From JASHVB01 sp049522565 (GTDB lineage Bacteria > Pseudomonadota > Alphaproteobacteria > Acetobacterales > Acetobacteraceae): a stretch of 36,997 bases of DNA. Positions within the stretch are counted from its first letter, which is position 1. Every line of letters begins with the position of its first letter. The stretch lies in the NCBI GenBank assembly GCA_049522565.1, contig JBEKNT010000022.1:1-36997 (forward strand), in the 5' to 3' direction. Made by a program: the position numbers and the translations under genes. The notes under the pieces were generated by a model, which made no database searches, was not told where the DNA came from, and saw nothing but the letters and a program-made list of their open reading frames with translations. This document shows, one piece after another, positions 6,897 to 15,740 of the stretch.

Positions 6897-7322
6897 TTAA
6901 AACGGAAGAGTCCTGCGCGACAGAAGGCAACGACGGAAGAATATTCTGCGGTCCAATCTGGCCGCCGGCAGCGTGCCAACGCTGACGTCGCGCGCCGCCA
7001 TGGCTTGCAGCTCTGCGGCACCATTGCAATGCATGACCCTGATAAGAAGTGCTTCTCCTCCGAAGCAGCCGGCCTTGTCCAGATCTGGCGCGATCAGCGG
7101 ATCAACAGGCACTGTTCCCAGAACCATCTCTCCCGTCCATGTGCCGACGCTCCACGCACCAGGATCGACATATGCGCGATTGCCGTAAAGCCGCCAACGG
7201 GCGAGCCCCCCGAGCGGCGAGGCGGTTACGAGTGGGTCAACCTCCGGCTCCCGACTCATCGTATTCGGCCTGTAGGCTGATCCGCTGGGCAGCGGGATCA
7301 TGTCTGCGGCCTGGCAATACAT
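6897..7322 (-). CDS. Hypothetical protein, possibly truncated
   Basis: This frame is 141 residues from the ATG at 7322; an ATG at 7301 would give 134. The middle part looks protein-like: LARWRLYGNRAYVDPGAW, then WTGEMVLGTVPVDPLIAPDL and KAGCFGGEALLIRV. The last 30 residues are arginine-rich and look like run-through into noncoding sequence. It lies 114 bp downstream of the TauE-like gene on the same strand and next to the IS-end-like scar, so a truncated gene is plausible. I do not recognise the family. Confidence 0.45.
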   Translation of the reverse strand: MYCQAADMIPLPSGSAYRPNTMSREPEVDPLVTASPLGGLARWRLYGNRAYVDPGAWSVGTWTGEMVLGTVPVDPLIAPDLDKAGCFGGEALLIRVMHCNGAAELQAMAARDVSVGTLPAARLDRRIFFRRCLLSRRTLPF

Positions 7323-7436
7323 GGCTTCGCAATCGCCACACCAAATGCACGATCGCCTTTGGCGCGAGCATCAGCAGCGCGGCCAGAGCGTCAGCCTGCC
7401 GCTGGCGCGCCGTATTCAGAACGGGATGCTGCCAGA

Positions 7437-8159
7437 TCATTTGAACATCAGCGCCAGACCGCCCGCTGCCGTAACGCCCATGGCAACCCTCACAAACGCT
7501 TGGTGGGTGAACGCACGAAAAACCCGAGTGCCCAGCCATGACCCGCAGATGACGGGGCCGATAAGCAGTGCATAGTTCTGCATCACGACGTGGTCGATGG
7601 CGTTGCGCTGCCATAGCAAAATGCCGGAGGACAGCTGGATAATCAGAATGAACGGCTGCATGACCGCGCGCTGGCGCTCTTTCGTCATGCCACAGGCGGC
7701 ACACCAGATCGTCGGTATGGGCGCCGAGACGCCGGTCAGGCCGCCGCAAAGGCCGCCGGCGAGGCCGGCCAGGACTTCAACGGCCGGATGCTGCGTCGTG
7801 AGCCGTACGCCAGGCTTGCACAGCCACCATGCGCTCGCACCGGCAACGACAGCGCCGGCAATCGCCCCGAACACGTGCTTGTCGATAACGCTGAGCAGGG
7901 CGAGCCCCACGGGCACGGCGGTGATGCCGGCAAGTACCAGAGGCCAACGCACGGTGTACGCAATGTCCCGGCGCAGCGAAATCATGCTGATGACCTGGCC
8001 TGTCAGAGAGCAAAGCGCGGTTAACGCCACAGTCCTGATGGGATCGAAAACGAGCATGAACAGGGGCGTTGCCACAGTTGGAAACCCCACACCCGTCATG
8101 CCTGAGATACCGCTGGCGACAAATATGCCACTGATGAGCCAGACTGCCTCGACAGTCAT
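7437..8159 (-). CDS. TauE/SafE family sulfite-exporter-like permease
   Basis: From the ATG at 8159 this is a 240-residue integral membrane protein; a TTG at 8207 would add 16 residues lacking a membrane segment. It shows about seven hydrophobic helices in the two-repeat arrangement of the TauE/SafE (DUF81) family. The repeat phrases are SGISGMTGVGFPTVATPLFM near the N-terminus and GGLCGGLTGVSAPIPTIWCA in the second half. Members export sulfite, sulfoacetate or other small organic anions; the substrate here is unknown. It is divergent from the large regulator at 8486 across a 326-bp gap that contains operator-like repeats, so regulation by that protein is possible. Confidence 0.9.
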   Translation of the reverse strand: MTVEAVWLISGIFVASGISGMTGVGFPTVATPLFMLVFDPIRTVALTALCSLTGQVISMISLRRDIAYTVRWPLVLAGITAVPVGLALLSVIDKHVFGAIAGAVVAGASAWWLCKPGVRLTTQHPAVEVLAGLAGGLCGGLTGVSAPIPTIWCAACGMTKERQRAVMQPFILIIQLSSGILLWQRNAIDHVVMQNYALLIGPVICGSWLGTRVFRAFTHQAFVRVAMGVTAAGGLALMFK

Positions 8160-8364
8160 GCTGACGCACTCGCGGTAGCCGAGCGTCGAGCAAGCGAAAA
8201 CAGCCAAGCCGGTTCAGCTATTTCGCGTGGCCGCGCGGATAACTCTTCGGTTGCGCGCTGGCGCGACGCGCATGCGGCCGTTGAGGCACCGCCCGCTTTC
8301 CGACTCCGGCTTCGCTGCACTGCATGTCCTCTCTGGTGTCAACGTGATGCCGTCGGTGGCACCC

Positions 8365-8408
8365 GGGCAATTTGCCCATATGATCGAACCGCCCAATGAT
8401 CGAACCGC
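8365..8408. promoter_or_regulatory. Operator-like palindrome and direct repeats in the divergent gap
   Basis: GGGCAATTTGCCC (8365-8377) is a perfect palindrome about a central T. Immediately after it ATGATCGAACCGC occurs twice (8380-8392 and 8396-8408) with a 16-bp period. The cluster lies 78-121 bp before the regulator at 8486 and about 200 bp before the divergent TauE-like gene. The rest of the gap (8160-8364, 8409-8485) shows no gene. Confidence 0.5.
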
Positions 8409-8485
8409 ATTGGCTCGCTCTTGTCTTGATGCCTGGCTGAAATTTTGCTGAAAGTATTCGGCGACCCCTTGCGCAGGCCGGGCAG

Positions 8486-11400
8486 ATGAAGTGCCAGAAA
8501 TACCAGTTCGATCGTTTTGTCCTCGATCTCCGGCGCGGCGTGCTGCTGGCGGACGGCGTGGAATGCCGCCTGCGGCCTAAATCCTTTGCGCTTCTGCAAC
8601 TTCTTGTGGAAAATCCCGGCCGCCTGATCGATCGCGACGAAATCATGCAGGCCGTGTGGCCGGGCTTGTTCGTCACCGACGACAGCATTGCCCAATGCGT
8701 GCGGGACATCCGCCGCAACCTGGACGATTCGGACCAGCGGTTGTTGCGCACGATGAAAGGACGTGGCTACCGCTTTGTCGCGTCGGTTGTCACGGAGCCG
8801 CAGCAAGGCGTCGTGGCGTCGCCGCCGCCTCTGGACGCCCCGCGAGCTGCCAGAACGCTACCAGGCAATGACGCCGAATACCGCCAGATCAGCGCAATGT
8901 CTTGTGAGCTGATTGGCCCCGCCGAACCAGCCGACGGCCTCGATCTGGAAACTTTGCGTGAGGCGGTCGCCGATCTGCAGCGCTGCATCTCCGGCATCGT
9001 CGCACGGCATGACGGAGTCATCGTCAATCGGCAGGCGAACACACTGCTCATCCTGTTCGGGTATCCCGCGGCGCATGAACACAACGCTGAACAAGCTGTT
9101 CGCGCTGGCCTCGAACTATGCGCCGTGGTCGGTGCCGCGAGACCGGGAGCAAGAGGGTTGACCGGATGCCGCATCGGCGTGGCAACCGGCGTGGTCATCA
9201 TTGGTACCCGGGTCGCGGACGGTGAGCTGGCACCGCAGGACATCGTCGGCAACGCCCCAATCCTGGCCGCGCGGCTGCAATTGTCGGCCCAACCGAACGA
9301 GACGCTGATCGATGCAGTCACCCGCCGCCTGATCGGCAACCTGTTCGACTGTCGCGACCCCGGCACGATGGTAGCCACCGGCGGCAGCGAACCGATACAG
9401 TTTTGGCGTGTGGTGGGAGCGCACGCCGGGGAAAGCCGGTACGAGGCGTTACGGGGGCCGGCGCTGAGTCCGCTGATCGGCCGTGATGAAGAGATCGAAC
9501 TGCTGTTGCGCCGCTGGCGCCGTGCGCAGATGGGAGACGGCCAGGCGGTGCTGATCTCCGGCGAACCCGGCATCGGCAAATCGCGCTTGACCGCGGAGCT
9601 CGAGCAACGTCTGCACACCGAGCCCCATCTACGCCTGCGCTATTTTTGCTCACCGTATCACCAGGACAGCGCCTTTTACCCGCTTGCCGATCAGCTTGGG
9701 CGAGCATCCGGCTTTTCGCCGCATGATCCGCCCGCGGCCAGGCTGGAAAAGCTCGAGGCCCTGCTTGCTGGCGAGGCGACGCCCGGCGAGGACGTGGCGT
9801 TCATCGCCGATCTGCTGTCGCTGCGGATCGCAGAGCGGCACCCTCTCCCCAACCTCAGCCCGCAGCGCAAGAAAGAACGCACACTGGAAGCGCTGGTTCG
9901 GCAGCTCGAAGGTCTGGCGCGCCGGCAGCCGGTGCTGGTGGTGTTCGAGGACGCCCAATGGGTCGATCCAACCTCGCGCGAGTTGCTCGACCTCATCGTC
10001 GAGCGGATCCGCGACCTGCCAGTATTGCTGATCCTGACGTTCCGCCCCGACTTCCAACCGGTTTGGACCGGCCAGCCGCAAGTGACAATGCTCACTCTCA
10101 ATCGCCTGGACCGGCGCGATCGGGACACCCTGGTCATGCAGATCGCTGGCGGCAGGGCACTGCCCCGCGACGTCGTCGATCAGTTGATCCATCGCAGCGA
10201 CGGCGTACCATTGTTTATTGAGGAACTAACCAAGGGCTTTCTGGAGAGCAGTGTCCCAGCGGCGGGAATCCCCACGACGCTGCACGACTCGCTGATTGCC
10301 CGTCTCGACCGTTTGGGGGCGGCGCGCCAGGTGGCGCAGATTGGCGCCGCGATAGGGCGGCAATTCTCCTACGGACTGCTGCATGCCGTTGCCGGTCTTC
10401 CCGAGGACGAGTTGCACGCGGCTCTCGCGCGTCTGGTCGCGTCGGAGTTGGTGACCCAGCGCGGCACGCCTCCCGAGGCGATCTACTCCTTCAAACATGC
10501 CCTGATTCAGGACGCCGCACATGGCGGCCTGCTGCGCAGCACGCGTCAGAAGTTTCACGCCCGCATTACCGAAGTGCTCGCGACCGATTTCCCCGAACTG
10601 ATGGACAGCCAACCCGAGCTGTTCGCCCAGCATTATGCCGAGGCCGGGCTGGTGGAAAAATCCGTCGTCTGGTGGGGCAAGGCAGGTCGCAGATCAGCCG
10701 CACGCTCGTCGTTCGCGGAAGCCGCCGCGCAATTTCAAAACGCGATCGACCAGCTCGCGCTATTGCCCGGCACGCCCGAACGCCGGCAGCAGGAGCTCGA
10801 GTTTCACGTTGCGTTGGGTGCGGCCCTGCGGGTCGTCAGAGGCAACGCCGCCCCGGAAACTGGCCGTGCCTTTGCCCGTGCGCGAAAGTTGTGGGAGCAA
10901 CTCGGCTATCCGACGGACTTCTTTCATGTCCCGGTGGGACAGGTGAATTATCATGCACTGCGCGGGGAACTCGACCTGGCGCTGCGCCTGAATGAGGAGT
11001 TGCTGCGGGTCGGCGGCAGGCGCAACGATGCGGTTGGGCGGCTCCTTTCGCATGCATCGTTGGCGCAAACCCTCATGTTTCGCGGGGAATTCGCTTCGTC
11101 CAGCGCGCATTTCAAGCAGGGACTCGCGCTTGATGATCCGTGCGCCCGTCGCGCGTTCGACGAATGGGCGGCACGGGTCGGACGCGGGCAGGGCTTCTCG
11201 CTGGTGTCAGTGCATGGGAATTTGGCCATCGTGCAGTTCTGTCTCGGCTATCCGGATCAGGCTCTTGCCGAGATGAGGACAATGGCCGCCGACGCTCAAA
11301 CGCTGACGCATCCGCCATATCTGGTGTTGAGCCAGGTATTCAGTGCCATCCTCTTGTCGTTGACCGGAGACGACGCCGCGCTGGACCGGCAATCGGCGGA

Positions 11401-11959
11401 ACTGACGGCAGCGGCGGTCGAGCAAGGCTTTCCATTATACCATGCCCAAGGGACGATCTTTCGCGGCTGGGCCAAGGTCAGGCACGGCAATATATCGGAG
11501 GGGATCGATCTGCTGCACCGAGGCTTGAGTGCTTACCGCGCCACCGGGTCAGAGGTATGGATGCCGCAATATCGTGCCTTTCTGGCGACTGCATCCGAGA
11601 TGGCCGGGCAAATAGACGAGGCCGCGGCGCTATGGGACGATGCATTGCACAATGTGGAACGGACCGGCGAGCGCTGGTTCGAAGCGGAGCTGAACCGACG
11701 CAAAGGCGAACTTCTTCTGCGACAACAACTTTGGGACCTCGCCGAGGGACTATTCGGCAAAGCCTTGCGGATCGCTCAGGAGCAGCAGGCAAAACTGTGG
11801 GAATTGCGTGCGGCGGTCAGTCTTGCCCGGCTGCATCGTGACAAAGGCCGCCACGCGAATGCGCGCGCCGTCCTCGCCCCAGTCTACCGCTGGTTTACCG
11901 AAGGCTTCGACATGGCTGACCTCAAGGAGGCAAAAGCGCTGCTCGACGAACTGGCGTAA
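8486..11959 (+). CDS. Large regulator: winged helix, degenerate cyclase domain, ATPase, helical repeats
   Basis: This 1157-residue cytosolic protein has four parts. Residues 1-105 form an OmpR/CadC-type winged helix (FDRFVLDLRRGVL, then RPKSFALLQLLVENPG and MKGRGYRFV). Residues about 130-315 form a class III nucleotide-cyclase-like domain. The metal-binding positions look lost: the usual FxDxxGS strand reads SAMSCELIGP, and the usual GDxxxAxF reads NRQANTLLILFG. Cyclase activity is therefore doubtful. Residues 329-500 form a STAND/AAA_16 ATPase with IGRDEEI, Walker A GEPGIGKS (359-366) and Walker B VLVVFEDAQWVD (about 483-494). The remainder to the C-terminus is helical TPR-like repeat sequence. 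Such proteins are thought to sense signals through the repeat/ATPase part and act on transcription. ATG 8486 gives the typical CadC-like start. Likely targets are its neighbours, by inference. Confidence 0.9.
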   Translation: MKCQKYQFDRFVLDLRRGVLLADGVECRLRPKSFALLQLLVENPGRLIDRDEIMQAVWPGLFVTDDSIAQCVRDIRRNLDDSDQRLLRTMKGRGYRFVASVVTEPQQGVVASPPPLDAPRAARTLPGNDAEYRQISAMSCELIGPAEPADGLDLETLREAVADLQRCISGIVARHDGVIVNRQANTLLILFGYPAAHEHNAEQAVRAGLELCAVVGAARPGARGLTGCRIGVATGVVIIGTRVADGELAPQDIVGNAPILAARLQLSAQPNETLIDAVTRRLIGNLFDCRDPGTMVATGGSEPIQFWRVVGAHAGESRYEALRGPALSPLIGRDEEIELLLRRWRRAQMGDGQAVLISGEPGIGKSRLTAELEQRLHTEPHLRLRYFCSPYHQDSAFYPLADQLGRASGFSPHDPPAARLEKLEALLAGEATPGEDVAFIADLLSLRIAERHPLPNLSPQRKKERTLEALVRQLEGLARRQPVLVVFEDAQWVDPTSRELLDLIVERIRDLPVLLILTFRPDFQPVWTGQPQVTMLTLNRLDRRDRDTLVMQIAGGRALPRDVVDQLIHRSDGVPLFIEELTKGFLESSVPAAGIPTTLHDSLIARLDRLGAARQVAQIGAAIGRQFSYGLLHAVAGLPEDELHAALARLVASELVTQRGTPPEAIYSFKHALIQDAAHGGLLRSTRQKFHARITEVLATDFPELMDSQPELFAQHYAEAGLVEKSVVWWGKAGRRSAARSSFAEAAAQFQNAIDQLALLPGTPERRQQELEFHVALGAALRVVRGNAAPETGRAFARARKLWEQLGYPTDFFHVPVGQVNYHALRGELDLALRLNEELLRVGGRRNDAVGRLLSHASLAQTLMFRGEFASSSAHFKQGLALDDPCARRAFDEWAARVGRGQGFSLVSVHGNLAIVQFCLGYPDQALAEMRTMAADAQTLTHPPYLVLSQVFSAILLSLTGDDAALDRQSAELTAAAVEQGFPLYHAQGTIFRGWAKVRHGNISEGIDLLHRGLSAYRATGSEVWMPQYRAFLATASEMAGQIDEAAALWDDALHNVERTGERWFEAELNRRKGELLLRQQLWDLAEGLFGKALRIAQEQQAKLWELRAAVSLARLHRDKGRHANARAVLAPVYRWFTEGFDMADLKEAKALLDELA

Positions 11960-12269
11960 TTTGCCGAAACACAAGCCGAATTCCGCCAGCGGTGCTGCAT
12001 TTTGCTTGGGTGGCGCGTGTCGCGAAGGGTCATGCCGTGCGTCCGCCGGAAATGTCCGCTTTCCACCCTAAGCGGCGCTAGGGCGACCCCGGCAGCTACG
12101 GCGGCAATCCATTTGAAGCGGTGACAGCGGAGGCCGGCGACCTGATCAATTCGCAAATAACGTTTCCATCGGGTACAAGGTTCCTGTAATGTCCCGCCAA
12201 GCTGGCGTCGTTCGACTGCCCAGTGCGACGCCCGCCAAGAGACGTCACACACCAACAGGGGGATCGGAG
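11960..12269. other. Intergenic region, no gene seen
   Basis: 310 bp between the large regulator and the DUF1326 gene. No convincing reading frame, RNA or terminator is visible. A purine-rich ribosome site (GGGGGATCGGAG) for the downstream gene lies at its right edge. Confidence 0.5.
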
Positions 12270-12872
12270 ATGGCTTATCATCTGGAAGGACGCCTGCTCG
12301 AGGTCTGCGACTGCCGCGTCCTGTGCCCGTGCTGGATTGGCGAGGACCCGGACAACGGCACCTGCGATTCCGTCCTCGCCTACCACTTCGATGCAGGAAC
12401 GATCGATGGCGTCGATGTGACCGGACGAACGCTTGCCATGGTGTCGCACATTCCGGGCAATGTTCTCGCTGGCAATTTCCGCGTTGCCGTCTATCTCGAC
12501 GAGGGCGCAACGGCCGCACAGGAAAAGGCGTTGCTGGATGTCTATACCGGCAAGCAAGGCGGACCGATCGCCGACTTCGCCAAACTGGTCGGCGAGGTCG
12601 TATCGGTCGAGCGTGCGCCGATCACCTTCGACGTGCAAGGCGGCAGCGGCACGCTCAAGGTCGGCGAGGTCAGCTTCGCCGAACTGGAGCCCTACAAGGG
12701 ACCAGACGGCTCGACCACGGTGCTGAGCAATACGATCTTTTCCACCGTGCCCGGCGCCCCGGTGTTCGTGGGCAAGGCCACGCGTTACCGGTCGAAGCAC
12801 GCGGAACTTGGTCACGACCTGGATATCACCGGACACAACGCCTTACAGAGCACGTTCGTCTTCAACGGCTGA
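12270..12872 (+). CDS. DUF1326 domain protein, cysteine-rich N-terminus
   Basis: This 200-residue protein starts at ATG 12270, which follows GGGGGATCGGAG. An in-frame ATG at 12189 would add 27 unlikely residues. The N-terminus carries the DUF1326 signature EVCDCRVLCPCW with Cys in a C-x-C-x4-C-x-C arrangement, then DNGTCDS. Histidines follow in AYHFD and MVSHIPGN, and the protein ends with RSKHAELGHDLDITGHNALQSTFVF. The Cys/His pattern suggests metal binding, which is inference. Its stop TGA overlaps the ATG of the DUF2182 gene, so the two are translationally coupled. The pairing of these two families is known from genome neighbourhoods, but the biochemical role is not established to my knowledge. 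Confidence 0.9.
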   Translation: MAYHLEGRLLEVCDCRVLCPCWIGEDPDNGTCDSVLAYHFDAGTIDGVDVTGRTLAMVSHIPGNVLAGNFRVAVYLDEGATAAQEKALLDVYTGKQGGPIADFAKLVGEVVSVERAPITFDVQGGSGTLKVGEVSFAELEPYKGPDGSTTVLSNTIFSTVPGAPVFVGKATRYRSKHAELGHDLDITGHNALQSTFVFNG

Positions 12873-13690
12873 TGCCGGGCGACCGGCTGGCGGACACCCG
12901 GACGCCGCGCGCGCGGAACTGGTTCATGCCGATCATGGCTGGCCTGATCGGCATGGCCTGGGCCACGCTGTTGCTCTGGGAGCGGAGCCCGTACGGCCGC
13001 TACCTCGACCACGGACGCTGGACCGATATCGGCTTCGCGGCTTCCATCTGCCGCGCATTGCCGGGCGGCGACCTGGTTTTGCCGGGATCGCTCTACGCCG
13101 GAGGCTGGCTGCTGATGTCGGCGGCGATGATGCTGCCGACGGCCTTGCCGTTGCTGCAACGCTTCGACCGACTCACGGTCGGGCGCGGTGACCGGGTTGG
13201 CCTGATGGCGTTATTGATCGGTGGCTATCTGCTGGTGTGGCTGGGCTTTGGCGTCGCGGCGCATCTGCTCGATACGGCGTTGCACGCGACGGTGCGGCAA
13301 TGGCTTTGGCTGTCGCTCAACGCGTGGATTCTGGGGGCAGCAGTGCTGACGATTGCCGGGTTATTCCAATTCAGCCGGCTGAAGTATCACTGTCTGGACA
13401 AATGCCGCACGCCGCTCAGCTTCATCATCCAGCACTGGCATGGCGTCAGTCCACGGCACGATGCTTTCTCGCTCGGCATCCACCATGGCGTGTTTTGCGT
13501 CGGTTGCTGCTGGGCCATCATGCTCCTGATGTTCGTCGTCGGCACTGGCAATGTGGGCTTGATGCTGGCGCTTGGGGCATTAATGGCAATCGAGAAGAAC
13601 GCGCTGTGGGGGCGGTGGCTGAGCCGCCCTCTTGGTCTTGCTCTCCTTGCCTGGGCGGCGATGATCGTGGCCGTCAACACCGGCGCCTGA
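12872..13690 (+). CDS. DUF2182 predicted metal-binding membrane protein
   Basis: This 272-residue inner-membrane protein has about seven hydrophobic helices. The family signatures are present: SAAMMLPTALPLL in the second helix, LKYHCLDKCRTPLSF at about residues 172-186, and GIHHGVFCVGCCWAIMLLMF at about 205-224. These carry the Cys/His residues that gave the family its predicted metal-binding label. The ATG at 12872 shares bases with the stop of the DUF1326 gene (TGATG), which sets the start and shows coupling. Upstream in-frame codons are shadow sequence over the first gene. Together with DUF1326 it probably forms a membrane module handling a metal or thiol; function unknown. Confidence 0.93.
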   Translation: MPGDRLADTRTPRARNWFMPIMAGLIGMAWATLLLWERSPYGRYLDHGRWTDIGFAASICRALPGGDLVLPGSLYAGGWLLMSAAMMLPTALPLLQRFDRLTVGRGDRVGLMALLIGGYLLVWLGFGVAAHLLDTALHATVRQWLWLSLNAWILGAAVLTIAGLFQFSRLKYHCLDKCRTPLSFIIQHWHGVSPRHDAFSLGIHHGVFCVGCCWAIMLLMFVVGTGNVGLMLALGALMAIEKNALWGRWLSRPLGLALLAWAAMIVAVNTGA

Positions 13691-13987
13691 CCATCACGAT
13701 CAGGTTCGTTCCGCTTCGTTCAGTCCCGAGCGGTTACCGATCGGGTTGAAACTCGACCTGACGCGCGAAGAAACTGTGGCGCTCGTGGCCGGAGAACGCG
13801 GCCGTCGTTCGGTGGCACAATCGATGTCTGGGACACGGCATTCGATTACACTGGCCAATACGGCGCTGTGGAGCCCGTTGGCGATGCGGGCGTGGGTCTT
13901 CGGGCGGGGAGGAAGGTCGGCTTCCCACCCATCTCAGACGCTCAAGCGCACCCAGTCACGCCAATGGCCCAGACTGGCCGATCGGCA
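13691..13987. other. Intergenic region, possible decayed small gene
   Basis: 297 bp between convergent genes. From 13746 a TTG-started frame begins KLDLTREETVALV, which resembles the start of a common small alphaproteobacterial protein (KLDLTDEETxAL). The rest does not match, so at most a decayed copy is present. Nothing else is visible. Confidence 0.3.
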
Positions 13988-15442
13988 TCACTCCGCCACC
14001 GCGACCCTGGCCTTCCCTGCCCGTTCGCGATGCCCGCTCAGTTCCGCCCCCGCCGCGCGGTCCAGCCGCAGGCTGAACACCGGCGCCGCCAGCGAAATGC
14101 CGGCCACCACCAGGAACGCCACGGAAAAATCCGACAGCAGCGGCTGCGCGTGCCCCAGCACCCGGATCGACGCCGCCAGCACCGCCGCCGACACCGCAAT
14201 CCCCAAGGTGAGCGACATCTGCTGGAACGTCGTATAGAAGCTGGTCGCGGTGCTCATCTGCGAGCGCGGCACGTCGGCATACGCGATGGTATTGTACGCC
14301 ATGAATTGCAGCGACTGGAAGAATCCGTTCAGCAGCAGCAGGACATAGATCGCGGCGACCGGCCAACTCGGGCGGAACGCGGCGGTCACGGCGAGCAGTA
14401 GCGTGGCGACCAGGCCGATCCAGACCAGCACGTTGCGGAAGCCAAGCCGCCGCAGGAACACCGGCGCGGCCAGGCGCATCGCCAGCGAGCCGACCGAACT
14501 GACGAAGGTGATCAGCCCGCTATGCACCGCCGAAAAGCCGAACCCCAGTTGCAGCATCATCGGCAGCAGGAACGGCATGGCGCCCACGGCAATGCGCGAC
14601 AGCGAACCGCAGATCACCGAAATCCGGAACGTCGGGATGCGCATCATGCGGAAGTCCAGCATCGGATGCGCGTGGTGCCGCGCGTGCAGCACATACAGCC
14701 CCATCGAGACAACCCCGGCGCCCACCAGGCTGAAGGTGATCGCGCCTGACCCGATGCCTCGGCTGGCCATCTCGATGCCGAACATCAGCGAGGCCAGGGC
14801 GGTGCCGGCCAGGACCAGCCCAAGCAGGTCGAACGGCGTGCGCGTCGGCTCGCGCATCTCCTCGATGTAGCGGGTGACCAGCACGATGCCGGCGCAGCCG
14901 ATCGGCACGTTGATGTAGAAGATCCAATGCCACGACAGGTAGGTGACGATGAAGCCGCCGACCGGGGGACCGACGATCGGACCGATCGTGGCGGGGATCA
15001 TCAGCCAGGCCATCGCCTTGACCAGCTCGGTTTTCGACACCGCGCGCAGCAGCACCAGACGTCCGACCGGCGACATCATCGCCCCGCCGGCGCCTTGCAG
15101 CATGCGGGCCGCTACCAGGAAGGCGAGGCTCGGCGCCTGCGCGCAGGCGATCGACCCGAGGGTGAACAGCGCGATCGCCGCGCGGAACACCGTGCGCGAG
15201 CCGAAACGGTCCGCCAGCCTGCCGCTGGCCGGGATGAACATCGCAAGGGTCAGCAGATACGAGGTCAGCGCCACGTTCATGTGCAGCGGATCGGCGTTGA
15301 AGCTCTTCGCCATCGTCGGCAGCGCGGTCGCCAGCACGGTGCCGTCCAATTGCTCCATGAACATCGCACTGGCGACGATCAGCGAGACGGTGCGTGCGCT
15401 GGCGGCGCGCTTCGGCGGCGGTGCGATGGGGGAGTCAGACAT
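13988..15442 (-). CDS. MFS multidrug exporter, DHA2 (14-helix) type
   Basis: This 484-residue inner-membrane protein starts at ATG 15442 (MSDSPIAPPPKRAASARTV); longer in-frame sequence upstream runs into a palindromic repeat and is not coding. About 14 hydrophobic helices are visible. Drug:H+ antiporter motifs are present: LDGTVLATALPTMAKSF (motif D1), GRLADRFGSRTVFRAA (motif A), and GPIVGPPVGGFIVTYLSWHWIFYIN (motif C and the DHA2 phrase). Members pump out drugs or metabolites using the proton gradient; the substrate is unknown. No dedicated regulator or membrane-fusion partner lies next to it. The gene is divergent from the rhodanese gene. Confidence 0.94.
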   Translation of the reverse strand: MSDSPIAPPPKRAASARTVSLIVASAMFMEQLDGTVLATALPTMAKSFNADPLHMNVALTSYLLTLAMFIPASGRLADRFGSRTVFRAAIALFTLGSIACAQAPSLAFLVAARMLQGAGGAMMSPVGRLVLLRAVSKTELVKAMAWLMIPATIGPIVGPPVGGFIVTYLSWHWIFYINVPIGCAGIVLVTRYIEEMREPTRTPFDLLGLVLAGTALASLMFGIEMASRGIGSGAITFSLVGAGVVSMGLYVLHARHHAHPMLDFRMMRIPTFRISVICGSLSRIAVGAMPFLLPMMLQLGFGFSAVHSGLITFVSSVGSLAMRLAAPVFLRRLGFRNVLVWIGLVATLLLAVTAAFRPSWPVAAIYVLLLLNGFFQSLQFMAYNTIAYADVPRSQMSTATSFYTTFQQMSLTLGIAVSAAVLAASIRVLGHAQPLLSDFSVAFLVVAGISLAAPVFSLRLDRAAGAELSGHRERAGKARVAVAE

Positions 15443-15523
15443 GGCGGGAGATGATCGTGGTACCGACAGCAATGATCTGCGTGACCACGGATAGTAGTCT
15501 CCCACCGCCGGGGCAACCGCGGG

Positions 15524-15646
15524 GTACCCCTCGCCCGCTTCGCGGGAGACGTCGGCGCGTGGCGCCGGGTGAAGGTGGTCGGGTCGTCTCGCTGCGCCCT
15601 CGCCGCTGACGCGTATCGACCACTCCCGCCCGCGGGAGAGGGGTAC
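15524..15646. repeat. Composite palindromic element with GTACCCC/GGGGTAC ends
   Basis: The 123-bp element starts GTACCCCTCGCCCGC and ends with the near-complement GGGAGAGGGGTAC, giving inverted ends of about 15 bp. Smaller palindromes lie inside it (CCCGCTTCGCGGG near the left, CCCGCCCGCGGG near the right). It fills most of the gap between the divergent MFS and rhodanese genes. The layout is like bacterial interspersed palindromic units or a tiny non-autonomous element. No reading frame of its own is credible. Confidence 0.7.
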
Positions 15647-15740
15647 GTGCGGTGCTCCTCGCAGCAAGAGTTGCGGAGGGTAGGTCGGAGCCGCGCCGAC
15701 CTGCTAACCTGCCGCCCGCAACGCCAAGGGGCACACGCGC

